DNA of 64,000 nucleotides from CAVORB01 sp963736235 (lineage in GTDB: Bacteria > Pseudomonadota > Gammaproteobacteria > Chromatiales > Chromatiaceae). The notes beneath the pieces were generated by a model that was not told where the DNA came from, made no database searches, and saw only the letters and a list, made by a program, of their open reading frames with translations. Below are positions 35,023 through 45,079 of the stretch, piece after piece (position 1 is the first letter of the stretch; the number at the start of each line of letters is the position of its first letter). A program made the position numbers and the translations under genes. The DNA lies in assembly GCA_963736235.1 (NCBI GenBank), contig CAVTOR010000027.1:24786-88785 (forward strand). The letters are read 5' to 3'.

Positions 35023-36438
35023 GTGGATAGCGTCTTGCCCGTCGTCCTCCTCACCGATGCACTGATCTACCTGCTGCTGGCGCTGGCCGTGGGGTTCGGC
35101 CTCTACGCCGCCCGCCACGAGCACCTGCGCGCCCCCTGGCGGCGCGTGGCCCGAAGCCGGATCGGGGTGGCGTCCCTGGTGGTGCTGGGCTTCTATGTCG
35201 CGATCGGCTTGCTCGACACGATTCATTTTCACCCCCTGGAGGAGAGGCAGGAGTCCGGGCAGAAGGTCTATTCGCCGCAGATCCTTAGCCTGCTCGACCT
35301 CTGGCTGACACCGTTGCGAGATGGCCAGGAGAAGACCTATTCGGCGCCGTTCGCCACCCATCTCTTCGCCAAGGAGAGCATCGAGCTCCCGGACGGACGC
35401 ATCGTCCGCGACTACCCGCGTCTGGTCCATGGCGGAAGCCACCTGACAGACCCGGAGCGGGAGCGGGGCGGGGACATCCTGTTGCGCGCCCTGACGGGCC
35501 TGATCGAGGGCCTAATCGCCTGGGCTTTGGTGGCGGCGGCCGTGCTGTGGATGATCGGCCGCAGACGCGGCACCGGGTCGCGGGAGACGCTGCGCGCGAT
35601 CTGGCGGCGGCAGACGGCCTTGCCCTGGCGCACCGGCCTGCTGACACTGGCCCTGATGCTAGCGATCGCCTTCATCGCCGGGGAGCTGGCGCTCAAGTAT
35701 CATATCCTCGGCACCGACAAGGTGGGCGAGGACGTCTTCTATCAGAGCCTCAAGAGCATCCGCACCGGGCTCGTGATCGGCACCCTGACCACCCTGGTGA
35801 TGCTGCCGGCGGCCATCCTGCTCGGGATCATGGCTGGCTACTTCCGCGGCCTTGCGGACGATGTCATCCAGTACCTTTACACGACCCTGAACTCCATACC
35901 GGGCGTGCTCCTGATCGCCGCCGCCATCCTCATGCTGCAGATCTACATGAGCAACCACGAGGAGGAGTTCGCCAGCCTGGTGGAGCGCGCGGACCTGCGC
36001 CTGCTGTTCCTCTGCATCATCCTCGGCGTGACCAGCTGGACCGGACTGTGCCGCCTGCTGCGCGGCGAGTCCCTCAAGCTGCGGGAGGCGGACTATGTGC
36101 AGGCGGCCGTCGCGCTCGGCGTGAGACACTCCACGGTCATCGGCCGCCACATCCTGCCCAACGTCCTGCACATCGTGCTGATCACGGTGGTGCTGGACTT
36201 CAGCGGCCTGGTGCTGGCCGAGGCGGTGCTCTCCTACATCAACATCGGCGTCGACCCGACCATGAACAGCTGGGGCAACATGATCAACAGCGCCCGCCTT
36301 GAGCTCGCCCGCGAGCCCATGGTCTGGTGGTCCCTGGCGGCTGCCTTCCTGTTCATGTTCACCCTGGTGCTGTTCGCTAACCTGTTCGCGGATGTGGTGC
36401 GGGACGCCTTCGATCCCCGCTTGCGGGGCGCGCGCTGA
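35023..36438 (+). CDS. ABC importer permease 2 (DppC-like) with long N-terminal extension
   Basis: The 471-residue protein has a DppC-type core in its C-terminal half (about residues 215-471), with the EAA loop EADYVQAAVALGVRHSTVIG and YINIGVDPTMNSWGNMI. The first 215 residues are unusual: a helix at each end of a periplasmic segment of roughly 100 residues (FHPLEERQESGQKVYSPQ to HLTDPERERGG). Typical DppC/OppC proteins have about 300 residues. The GTG start follows the stop of permease 1 with no gap. The extra segment may contact the enlarged receptor. Confidence 0.87.
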   Translation: MDSVLPVVLLTDALIYLLLALAVGFGLYAARHEHLRAPWRRVARSRIGVASLVVLGFYVAIGLLDTIHFHPLEERQESGQKVYSPQILSLLDLWLTPLRDGQEKTYSAPFATHLFAKESIELPDGRIVRDYPRLVHGGSHLTDPERERGGDILLRALTGLIEGLIAWALVAAAVLWMIGRRRGTGSRETLRAIWRRQTALPWRTGLLTLALMLAIAFIAGELALKYHILGTDKVGEDVFYQSLKSIRTGLVIGTLTTLVMLPAAILLGIMAGYFRGLADDVIQYLYTTLNSIPGVLLIAAAILMLQIYMSNHEEEFASLVERADLRLLFLCIILGVTSWTGLCRLLRGESLKLREADYVQAAVALGVRHSTVIGRHILPNVLHIVLITVVLDFSGLVLAEAVLSYINIGVDPTMNSWGNMINSARLELAREPMVWWSLAAAFLFMFTLVLFANLFADVVRDAFDPRLRGAR

Positions 36439-36469
36439 TGCGACCGGATGCGACGTCAAGCAGGTCGAT

Positions 36470-38470
36470 ATGAACGACGTTCTTCTTCAGGTCTCAAATC
36501 TCACTACCCGCCTCGGTGACGCCGAGCGCCCGGTGCGGGTGGTGGACGGGGTGGATCTCGATATCCGCCGCGGCGAGACCTTTGCCCTGCTCGGCGAGTC
36601 GGGCTGCGGCAAGTCGATGACGGCGTTGAGCCTGATGCGGCTGCTGCCGCCCTCCGGGCGCATCGTCGCGGGCAGCGTCCGGCTCGGGGAGACCGAGCTG
36701 CTGGAACTGCCGGAAGCCGAGATGCGCAAGGTGCGCGGAGGCCGCATGGCCATGATCTTCCAGGAGCCCCAGACCTCGCTGAATCCGGTGCTGACGGTCG
36801 GCCAGCAGATCGCCGAGGCGGTGCGGGTGCACCAGCAGCGCCCCCGCGCCGGGGTCCCGGCGCGGATCGTCGAGCTGCTCCGGGCGGTCGGCATTCCGGA
36901 CCCGGAGCGGCGGGTCGACGAGTATCCCCATCAGCTCTCCGGCGGCATGAAGCAACGCGTCATGATCGCCATGGCCCTGGCCGGCGACCCGGAGCTCCTG
37001 ATCGCCGACGAGCCCACCACGGCGCTGGACGTCACCATTCAGGCCCAGGTGCTGCGTCTGCTCAAGGGCCTGCAGCGGGAGACCGGCATGGCGGTCTTGC
37101 TCATCACCCACGATCTTGGCGTGGTGGCCGAGACCGCAGACCGGCTCGCGGTCATGTACGCGGGTCAGATCGTCGAGACCGCCACCGCCGGCGAGTTCTT
37201 CGCCCGTCCCGCGCACCCCTACAGCGCAAAGCTGATGGACAGCCTGCCCACCCCTGAGAAGCGGGCCGGCAGCTTGGCCGTGATTCCGGGCCGCGTGCCG
37301 CCGCTCGATCGACCCTTCACGGGCTGCCGTTTCGCCGAGCGCTGCGAGCGCGTCATGAAGCTGTGCCGGGAACGGGAGCCCGAATGGCACCGCCCATCCT
37401 CCCGACATCTGGTGCGATGCCATTTGTGGGCGGACGGCGCGCCCGCCGCGGTGCCGCCTGCGGCTGTCGAGGTCCGGCCCAGCGTCGCCGCTTCGCCTGG
37501 CGAGGCCGTGCTGACGGTAGCCGGGCTCAAGGTCCACTTCCCGATCCACAAGGGGGTCTTCCGCCGTGTAGTGGGCCACGTCAAGGCGGTGGACGGCGTC
37601 GACATGGCGCTGCACGCGGGCCGCACCCTGGCCCTGGTGGGGGAGTCCGGTTGCGGCAAGACCACGGTCGGAAAGGGCCTGCTCCGCCTGCTCGAGCCGA
37701 CCGGGGGCTCGGTGCGCTACAAGGGGACCGATCTGGCCGGGCTCAACGGGCGGGAGATGCGCCGCTACCGCAAGGACCTGCAGATCATTTTCCAGGATCC
37801 CTTCGCCGCCATGAACCCGCGCATGCTGGTGGGCGACATCGTCGGCGAGGGGCTGCAGGCCATGGGCCTGGAACCTGGCCGAGGCGCCCGCCGCGCCCGT
37901 GTCGCCGATCTGCTCGAGCAGGTGGGCATGGCCCCGGACGCGGCCGAGCGCTATCCGCACGAGTTCTCCGGCGGTCAGCGCCAGCGCATCTGCATCGCCC
38001 GGGCGCTGGCGGTGGAGCCCAAGGTCATCGTCTGCGACGAGCCCACCAGCGCCCTGGACGTCTCGGTCCAGGCCCAGATCCTGAACCTGCTCAAGCAGCT
38101 GCAGGACGGGATGGGCATCGCTTACCTCTTCATCACCCACAACATCTCGGTGGTGTCCTATCTCGCCCACGAGGTGGCGGTCATGTACCTGGGCCGCATC
38201 GTGGAGCGGGGCACGGTGGACGAGGTGCTGGGCGACCCCCGCCATCCCTATACTCGGGCCCTGCTGTCCGCCGTCCCGGTGGTGGACAGGGACAAGCGCC
38301 GCGAGGTCATTCGCCTGGAGGGCGATATGCCGTCTCCCGCGAATCCCCCCCCTGGCTGCCACTTTCATCCGCGCTGCCCGGAGGCGACGCCGGACTGCAG
38401 CAGGGCCTATCCGACTGGGACGCGGTTGAGTGATACGCGCACGGTGCACTGCATACGGGCTGACGAATAG
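36470..38470 (+). CDS. ABC importer double ATPase (DppD-DppF fusion)
   Basis: The 666-residue protein is a tandem of two peptide-importer ATPases. Walker A occurs twice (LLGESGCGKSMTALSLM and LVGESGCGKTTVGKGLL), as do the signatures (QLSGGMKQRVMIAMAL and EFSGGQRQRICIARAL) and Walker B (LLIADEPTTALD and VIVCDEPTSALD). Each half ends in the oligopeptide-transporter cysteine region (TGCRFAERCERVMKLC; PGCHFHPRCPEATPDC), which in relatives can bind an iron-sulfur cluster. The organisation is like YejF. The ATG at 36470 is used, 31 bases after permease 2. Confidence 0.92.
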   Translation: MNDVLLQVSNLTTRLGDAERPVRVVDGVDLDIRRGETFALLGESGCGKSMTALSLMRLLPPSGRIVAGSVRLGETELLELPEAEMRKVRGGRMAMIFQEPQTSLNPVLTVGQQIAEAVRVHQQRPRAGVPARIVELLRAVGIPDPERRVDEYPHQLSGGMKQRVMIAMALAGDPELLIADEPTTALDVTIQAQVLRLLKGLQRETGMAVLLITHDLGVVAETADRLAVMYAGQIVETATAGEFFARPAHPYSAKLMDSLPTPEKRAGSLAVIPGRVPPLDRPFTGCRFAERCERVMKLCREREPEWHRPSSRHLVRCHLWADGAPAAVPPAAVEVRPSVAASPGEAVLTVAGLKVHFPIHKGVFRRVVGHVKAVDGVDMALHAGRTLALVGESGCGKTTVGKGLLRLLEPTGGSVRYKGTDLAGLNGREMRRYRKDLQIIFQDPFAAMNPRMLVGDIVGEGLQAMGLEPGRGARRARVADLLEQVGMAPDAAERYPHEFSGGQRQRICIARALAVEPKVIVCDEPTSALDVSVQAQILNLLKQLQDGMGIAYLFITHNISVVSYLAHEVAVMYLGRIVERGTVDEVLGDPRHPYTRALLSAVPVVDRDKRREVIRLEGDMPSPANPPPGCHFHPRCPEATPDCSRAYPTGTRLSDTRTVHCIRADE

Positions 38471-38564
38471 GCCACCGCGCTCTGGGGCGATTTGCGCATC
38501 GCCGGTGTCTCGTCCGCCGTTGCCGAACCGGTTTCCTTTATCCGCCCTGAGGGAGGACTCAACG

Positions 38565-40021
38565 ATGCAGATCGAAGACTCGGACCTGTTGCGCAGCCGC
38601 TGTTACATCGGCGGCGAGTGGCTGGAGGCGGACAACGCGGCACGCCTGGACGTCACCGATCCCGCCAGCGGCGAGGTCGTCGCCCGGGTGCCGAACCTGG
38701 AGGCGGCGGAGACCCGGCGCGCGATCGAGGCCGCCGAGCGGGCCTGGCGGCCCTGGCGGGAGCTGACCGCCGCGGAGCGGGGGGCAATGCTCCGGCGCTG
38801 GCACGATCTGATGCTGGAGAATCAGGAGGATCTGGCGCGCATCATGACGGCGGAGCAGGGCAAGCCCTTGGCCGAGGCGCGGGGAGAGATCGCCTACGCC
38901 GCCTCCTTTCTCGACTGGTTCGCGGAGGAGGGCAGGCGCGTCTACGGCGACCTGATCCCTCCGCATCAGGCGGGACAAGCGCATCCTGGTGCTCAAGCAG
39001 CCCATCGGCGTGTGCGCCGCCATCACCCCCTGGAACTTTCCCGCCGCCATGATCACCCGCAAGGCGGGCGCGGCACTGGCCGCCGGCTGCCCCGTGGTGG
39101 TCAAGCCCGCGGCCGAGACGCCGCTATCCGCCCTGGCGCTGGCGGTGCTGGCGGAGCGGGCGGGCATCCCCGCGGGCGTGTTCAACGTGATCACGGGAGA
39201 GGCCGTCGCCATCGGCGGGGAACTGACATCGAACCCGATGGTGCGCAAGCTGAGCTTTACCGGCTCCACCGAGGTCGGCAGGCTGCTGATGCGCCAGTGC
39301 GCGGACACGCTGAAAAGGCTGTCCCTGGAGCTTGGCGGCAACGCCCCCTTCATCGTCTTCGACGACGCGGATCTGGAGGCCGCGGTGGAGGGGGCGATGC
39401 AGTCAAAGTACCGCAATACCGGCCAGACCTGCGTCTGCGCCAACCGCGTCCTGGTCCAGGAGGGCATCTACGAGGCCTTCGCCGAGCGCGTGGCCGGGCA
39501 GGTCGCCTCGCTGCGGGTCGGTCCGGGCACCGACGAGGACAGCGTGCAGGGTCCCCTGATCAACCAGGAGGCGGTAGAGAAGGTCGAGGCCCATATCGCC
39601 GATGCGCTGGGCAAGGGCGCCCGCCTCGTCACCGGCGGGTGCGCGCCATGGCCTGGGCGGCACCTTCTTCCAGCCCACGGTGCTGGCGGACGTGACGCCC
39701 GGAATGCGGGTCGCCCGGGAGGAGACCTTCGGCCCGGTGGCGCCGCTTTTCCGCTTCCGCACCGAGGAGGAGGCGGTGGCCATGGCGAACGACACCGAGT
39801 ACGGTCTCGCCGCCTACTTCTACACGCGGGATCTTGGCCGCGCCTGGCGGGTGTCCGAGGCGCTCGAATATGGAATGGTCGGGGTCAACAGCGGCATCAT
39901 CTCCACCGCGGTGGCGCCCTTCGGCGGCGTGAAGCAGTCCGGGCTCGGCCGAGAGGGCGCTCGATACGGTATCGACGAGTATTTGGAGATCAAGTATGTT
40001 TGCGTCGACATCGAGCGCTGA
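38565..40021 (+). CDS. succinate-semialdehyde dehydrogenase-like aldehyde dehydrogenase, two frameshifts
   Basis: The enzyme oxidises an aldehyde with NAD(P). The frame runs from MQIEDSDLLRSRCYIGGEWL to GDLIPPHQA, shifts near 38972 (an extra G in GCGGGAC) to ILVLKQPIGVCAAITPWNFP, and shifts again near 39642 to RHGLGGTFFQPTVLADV and the stop at 40021. The catalytic Glu (KRLSLELGGNAPFIVFDDAD) and Cys (KYRNTGQTCVCANRVLVQ) are present. About 485 residues result, the normal size. Best match is the GabD type. GAGGGAGG lies upstream of the ATG. Confidence 0.87.
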
Positions 40022-40100
40022 GCCTGCCGCTGCCCCTGTGCGGCCGGAGCGTTCGCGTACGCAGACGATGCCTGTTCAACCAACATTGGGTTCAAACGCG

Positions 40101-40673
40101 ATGAAGAAACTTGCCCTGTTCCTGGCCATTTCCGCCCTTGTCTCCGTCTCCTCCGCGTTGGCCGAGAGTGCCGGTGATCCGAACGCCGCCGAGGCGAAGG
40201 GGATCGTCAAAGAGTTCTTCACCAGCCTCAAGGGCGAGCTGCAGAGCGCCATGAAGGAGGGAGGGCCGGTGAACGCCATCGTGGTCTGCAAGGAACGCGC
40301 GCCCGCCATAGCCCAGGATCTCTCCGGCAAGACCGGTTGGGAGGTCGGCCGCACCAGCCTCAAGCTGCGCAATCCCGCGCTCAATGCGCCGGATGAATGG
40401 GAGCAGGCCGTGCTGATGAAGTTCGAGGAGCGCAAGGCCGGCGGCGAGAACGTCGAAACCATGGCCTTCGCGGAAGTGGTCGAGACCGGGGATGGCGAGC
40501 AGTACCGCTTCATGAAGGCGATTCCGACCGGAGAAGTGTGCCTCGCCTGTCACGGCGACGCGATCACACCTGAGGTCACCGCCGCCTTGGACGAGGCATA
40601 TCCGGACGATCAGGCGCGGGGCTTCCAGCTCGGCGACATCCGCGGCGCATTCACCCTGGCGAAGCCGCTCTGA
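40101..40673 (+). CDS. DUF3365 c-type haem protein, exported
   Basis: The 190-residue protein has a signal peptide (MKKLALFLAISALVSVSSALA) and one haem-binding motif CLACH near residue 152, within a DUF3365 (Tll0287-like) domain. The typical elements VVCKERAPAIAQDLS and GWEVGRTSLKLRNPALNAPD are clear. Members are periplasmic sensor or electron-transfer proteins of uncertain function. It stands between the aldehyde dehydrogenase and ubiX and may be transcribed alone. Confidence 0.85.
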   Translation: MKKLALFLAISALVSVSSALAESAGDPNAAEAKGIVKEFFTSLKGELQSAMKEGGPVNAIVVCKERAPAIAQDLSGKTGWEVGRTSLKLRNPALNAPDEWEQAVLMKFEERKAGGENVETMAFAEVVETGDGEQYRFMKAIPTGEVCLACHGDAITPEVTAALDEAYPDDQARGFQLGDIRGAFTLAKPL

Positions 40674-40760
40674 GTCGGGGGTCCACCGGTGCCCGCTGGC
40701 GGCCGGATCCTTGGTGCGTAAGGGGTTGGGCGGAGCGGGCTTGATCGGGGGCGCGGGTCC

Positions 40761-41348
40761 ATGCGGCTGATCGTTGGAATCTCGGGCGCGAGCGGGGTGA
40801 TCTACGGCATTCGCCTGCTTGAGACACTGCGCGGCATGTCCGGGGTGGAATCGCACCTCGTCATCAGCCGCGGCGCCAAGGTGAACATCGCGCTGGAGAC
40901 CGGGTGGAACCTGGCCGATGTCGAGGCGCTGGCCGACGTCGTCCATGGCGACAAGAATATGGCGGCGCCGATCAGCAGCGGCTCGTTCCGGACCGACGGC
41001 ATGATCATCGCCCCCTGCTCGATGAAGACCCTGTCCGGCGTGGTCAACTCCTATGCCGACAACCTGATCGTGCGGGCCGCGGACGTGGCGCTGAAGGAGC
41101 GGCGGCGGCTGGTGCTGGTTCCCAGGGAGTCGCCGCTGCACGTCGGTCATACGCGTCTGCTTCACGAGGCGGCGCTGATGGGGGCGATCATCTGCCCACC
41201 CATGCCGGCCTTCTACAACGCTCCCAGTTCCGTGGATGATATCGTCAACCACTCGGTCGGACGGATTCTGGACCTGTTCGGTCTCGACAGCGGCACCGTC
41301 AGGCGCTGGCAGGGTCCGCCCCGCGGCCGGGGGTCGACCGGCGAGTGA
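40761..41348 (+). CDS. ubiX: flavin prenyltransferase UbiX
   Basis: The 195-residue enzyme makes prenylated FMN, the cofactor of the decarboxylase UbiD in ubiquinone synthesis. Family motifs are GISGASGVIYGIRLLETL, MIIAPCSMKTLSGVVNSYAD, RRRLVLVPRESPLHVGH and MPAFYNAPSSVDDIVNH. The ATG at 40761 gives the usual start. Its stop overlaps the next gene's GTG, indicating coupling. Confidence 0.94.
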   Translation: MRLIVGISGASGVIYGIRLLETLRGMSGVESHLVISRGAKVNIALETGWNLADVEALADVVHGDKNMAAPISSGSFRTDGMIIAPCSMKTLSGVVNSYADNLIVRAADVALKERRRLVLVPRESPLHVGHTRLLHEAALMGAIICPPMPAFYNAPSSVDDIVNHSVGRILDLFGLDSGTVRRWQGPPRGRGSTGE

Positions 41349-41836
41349 CAAATGGGACCCGCGACGCGGTGCGCCGGATGCTGGAGGCGCACACCGCGGC
41401 GACATTGGCGACCGTGGGGGAAGATGGGCCTTGGGCGGCGACCGTATTCTTCGCCAGCGATCCCGCGCTGAACCTCTACTTCGTCTCGGACCATCGGACG
41501 CGTCATGGCCGGGACATCGCGGCGCATCCGCGAGTGGCCGTCGCGATCAATACCGATTGCGGCGTCTGGGCCGAGATTCGGGGCTTACAGATCACGGGTC
41601 GCGTCGAGATGCTCGACCGGTCCGAACGCGCTGCGGGTTTCGAGCGTTACCTTGCAAAGTTTCACGACCTCCGGGCACTGTTGGAGGCGCCTATCAGTGC
41701 CGACGAGGAGACCATTGCCAAGCGCCTCGGGGCGGCTGATCTCTATCGACTCCGTCCCGATTGGATCCGTCTGATCGACAACAGCCGTGGGTTTGGCTAC
41801 AAGCAGGAGCTCGTCCTCTCCGGGGATATCGGCTAA
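41345..41836 (+). CDS. pyridoxamine phosphate oxidase-like flavin-binding protein
   Basis: The 163-residue protein has the split-barrel FMN-binding pattern: MLEAHTAATLATVGEDGPWA, FFASDPALNLYFVSDHRTRH and GLQITGRVEMLDRSE. Such proteins bind flavin or F420, or, in some lineages, haem. The substrate is unknown. The GTG at 41345 overlaps the ubiX stop (GTGA), so the two are probably translated together, and the product may handle a flavin linked to UbiX, though this is inference. Confidence 0.8.
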   Translation: MTNGTRDAVRRMLEAHTAATLATVGEDGPWAATVFFASDPALNLYFVSDHRTRHGRDIAAHPRVAVAINTDCGVWAEIRGLQITGRVEMLDRSERAAGFERYLAKFHDLRALLEAPISADEETIAKRLGAADLYRLRPDWIRLIDNSRGFGYKQELVLSGDIG

Positions 41837-42398
41837 GCCTGCCTCTTTGTTTCCGATTAGTGTAACGGCGCTAGCTCTCGACGAGCTGGGCGGGGTTGCC
41901 CTCGGCACTGGTAAAGCGTCCCCGGCCACTTTGCCCCTAATCCGACCCACTACGCTCCTGTCGCTTACCCTGACATGCGGTGCGGCATTTCGCGCACCCT
42001 GCGCGGCATTCGCCACGTAATGTCGCGGACGGGTCTGAAAAGCAGTTAGACCGATTGACCAAAGTCTCGAGCACCCGTTACGGTGCGGCCACTCTGGCCT
42101 TGGAGCCTTGAATTCCGGGGAATTATCGTGGTGACCGGAACTGTTCCGATGAGGAGCGGAGCTTTCTTCCGGCCACGGTCCTGAAGCGGATATTCAAGCT
42201 TGGCGCGCATCAATCGGTGCGGGCACTCATGTTCCCAGGATCGTCGTCACCGACTCGCTTGATCCCCTCGTGTGGTCCGCGACGTCCAGGTAACGGCGTT
42301 CTATGTCCGCTCGTGTGTTGCCGAGCACTGTGCCTGAGTTTTCCGGCTCGCGGATGACCGAGCCTGTAGCCTAAAACCGTAGGGAGTTTAAGAAAAAA
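41837..42398. other. long non-coding region upstream of the TonB receptor
   Basis: About 560 bases contain no convincing gene. Several imperfect inverted repeats are present, such as CACCCGTTACGGTGCGG near 42072 and GGAACTGTTCC near 42138. I looked for a B12 riboswitch box and did not find one. The region ends in AGGGAG and an A-rich stretch just before the receptor ATG. Confidence 0.5.
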
Positions 42399-44762
42399 AT
42401 GCAGCTTCGTCTCAACCCCATTGCCGCCGTCCTCGCCCTCTACGCCGCGCAAGGGCTGGCGGCTGGAGATGTCACCACCGTCGGGGAAGTGGTCGTCACG
42501 GCCCCCCAGGATGTTCCGCTCGCTCCCGGTTCCTTCAGCCCTCAACCGCGACGAGATTGCCCGTGCGAGCGCCCGCACGAGCGATACCGCCAGTCTCCTC
42601 ACCGACCTCCCCGGTGTGAGCACCTACACGCCGGGGGAGTGTCCGGCCTGCCGGTCATCCGCGGTTTGGCGGACGAGCGCCTACGGACCAAGGTGGACGG
42701 CATGGACCTGGCCGCATCCTGTCCCAACCACATGAATTCGCCCTTGTCTTACATCGACCCAACGGCAGTGGCGAGTGTGCAGGTGCTCTCCGGCGTCACC
42801 CCGGTGAGCGTGGGCGGAGACAGCATCGGCGGCACCATCGTCGTGGACTCCGCCGCCCCGGCCTTCGCCGATCCCGGCGAGCGCTTGATGGAGGGGGAGG
42901 CAGGCGCTTTCTATCGCAGCAATGGTGATAACTGGGGCGGGAACCTCTCCGGCACCTTTGCCACTGAAAACCTGAGCCTCAACTACACTGGCGCCTACGC
43001 CCAGTCCGACAACTACAAGGCCGGCGGCGATTTCAAGGACTATAAGTTTACGGGCCGGCTGGGCCACACCCTGTCTCTGGATGAGGTGGGCTCGACTGCC
43101 TATGAAGCCACGAATCAGTCCGTCTCGGCCGCGTGGAAGGATGGCGGCCACCTCCTGGATTTTACGTACAGCTATCAGCACATCCCCTATGAGGCCTATC
43201 CCAACCAGCGGATGGACATGACGGACAACCGCAACGATCAGTTCAACCTCGCCTACACCGGCGACCAGAGCTGGGGCACATTGAAGGCGCGCGGCCTATT
43301 ACCAGCACACGCAACATGAGATGGATTTCGGCGACGACAAGCGCTTCTGGTATGGCCCCGGAAAGCCTCCGCTCGGCTCCGGTGGGTCAAAGGCGCTCAA
43401 CGGCATTCCCTGCTCGCCGATTTCCGGTACCCGAATGGTCAATGGAATGATGGTGGGTTGCGCCGCCGGCATGCCGATGGAGACCGACGGCAAGAATACC
43501 GGCTTCACGCTCAGCGCCGATATCCCGGTGGCCATCGGAGACCTGGTGCGCGTGGGCGGCGAATACCAGCGCTATCGCTTGGACGATTGGTGGTCACCCT
43601 CCGGTGCCGGCATGTGGCCCTATACCTTCCAGAACATCAACGACGGGCAGCGCGACCGTTACGCGGTGTTCGGCGAGTAGGAGACTCAACCAGGACCGCT
43701 GGACACACATTCTCGGCGTGCGCTACGAGGCGGTGGACTATGGATGCCGGCCCTGTGCACGGTTACAACACCAACGTCTTCCCGACGGTCGTTCCTCCGC
43801 CCATGGGGATGATGATGGGCGATATGGGCAACCAGACCCGGGACGCCGCCCTGTTCAACACCCAGTCCAGGGACAAGACGGACCACAACTGGGACCTGTC
43901 CTGGCTCGCACGTTTCACGCCGGGCGATACCCAGACCTACGAGATCGGGCTAGGCCGAAAGACCCGCTCGCCGAGTCTGTACGAGCGTTATACCTGGTCC
44001 ACCTGGCAAATGGCGGCTTTCATGAACAACTTCGTCGGCGATGGCAACGGCTACGTCGGCAACCTCGATCTCGACCCGGAGGTGGCCAACACGGTGAGCC
44101 TGACGGCCGACTGGCACGACGCCGACCGGGAGCAGTGGGGCGTCAGGGTGACGCCGTATTACACCTATGTGCAGGACTACATAGACGCGGTGCAATGGGA
44201 CTCGGCAAAGAACGCGCCCCGCGTAGTGCCGGTCGTCGACGACTTCACCGTTCTCAAGTATGTCAACCAATCCGCCCGACTCTACGGCGTCGATCTCTCG
44301 GCTCACTATCAAGTGGCGAAGGGCACCCAATTCGGTGATTTCACGCTCGAAGGCATAGCGAGCTACACGAAGGGCACGAACGAGGACACCGACGACAACC
44401 TCTACAACATCATGCCACTGAACGCCAAGCTCGCGATCACACAGCAACTCGGCCCCTGGCGCAACACGCTGGAAGGCGAGTTCGTAGCTGCCAAGGACGA
44501 CCTGTCCGAGGTGCGAAACGAGATGCAGACCGCCGGCTATGGGCTCGCTCACCTACGCAGCCGCTACGAGAAAAAGACCTGGAGTTTCGAACTGGGTGTC
44601 GAGAATCTGTTCGACCGCTTCTACGAGCTGCCCCTCGGCGGGGCTTACGTCGGCCAGGGAACCACCATGACCATCCCGCCCCTTCCCAACCAGCCACAGT
44701 GGGGCACCCCCGTACCGGGACCGGGCCGCTCGATCTATGCCGCGGTCAACGTGAAGTTCTGA
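42399..44762 (+). CDS. OprC/NosA-like copper TonB-dependent receptor, several frameshifts
   Basis: Pieces in three frames join into a full outer-membrane receptor: signal peptide (IAAVLALYAAQGLAAG), TonB-dependent plug (DLPGVSTYTPG, VSGLPVIRGLADERLRTKVD) and beta-barrel ending in RSIYAAVNVKF with a terminal Phe. The plug motif SCPNHMNSPLSYIDP contains C-x3-M, the copper-binding pattern known for OprC/NosA. A Met-rich loop MGMMMGDMGNQ lies near 43815. Frame changes fall near 42540, 42635, 43300, 43675 and 43740; the first two compensate. I infer copper uptake. The number of breaks fits poor sequence quality but a pseudogene is possible. Confidence 0.83.
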
Positions 44763-45079
44763 GGATCTCGGCGTCGTTTCCGCTGAACGGGCCGCTTCCC
44801 GCAAACGGGAAGCGGGACCGGCGGATCGAGGAGATTCCTCCGTCGAAAGGTGCGCCGGTCGGTCGGTAACGGGCCTATCGGTAGTGAGCGGCTCAGGTGC
44901 AGGGCAAAGAGCGCGGAGGCGTGCGCTGCATGTGAGCTTCTCTGGGGTTCCCGTTTCGTGGAGAGAATAAGGCCGCCTGATGGCGGCCTTTTTTCGGGGC
45001 GGCGCGCAGGTGGACCGCACCCGGAAAGGAACGGGGAGGGGCTTGTACGAGGTCCGCCCCCGCCCTTCCCTGGCTCAGA
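44763..45079. other. intergenic region between the copper receptor and the Tat protein gene
   Basis: The two flanking genes are convergent. I see no gene here; the one clear element is the terminator listed separately. Confidence 0.5.
44969..44994 (+). terminator. rho-independent terminator
   Basis: GGCCGCC pairs with GGCGGCC around TGAT, followed by six T and preceded by AA. It can end the receptor transcript and, in reverse, might serve the opposite strand. Confidence 0.8.

Noticed and set aside
36494..38449. 651-codon open frame on the minus strand
   Set aside because: It mirrors the double ATPase gene, whose Walker and signature motifs are complete.
41837..42398. Possible cobalamin riboswitch before the TonB receptor
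   Set aside because: I could not find the B12 box or the expected paired elements, and the receptor motifs indicate copper.
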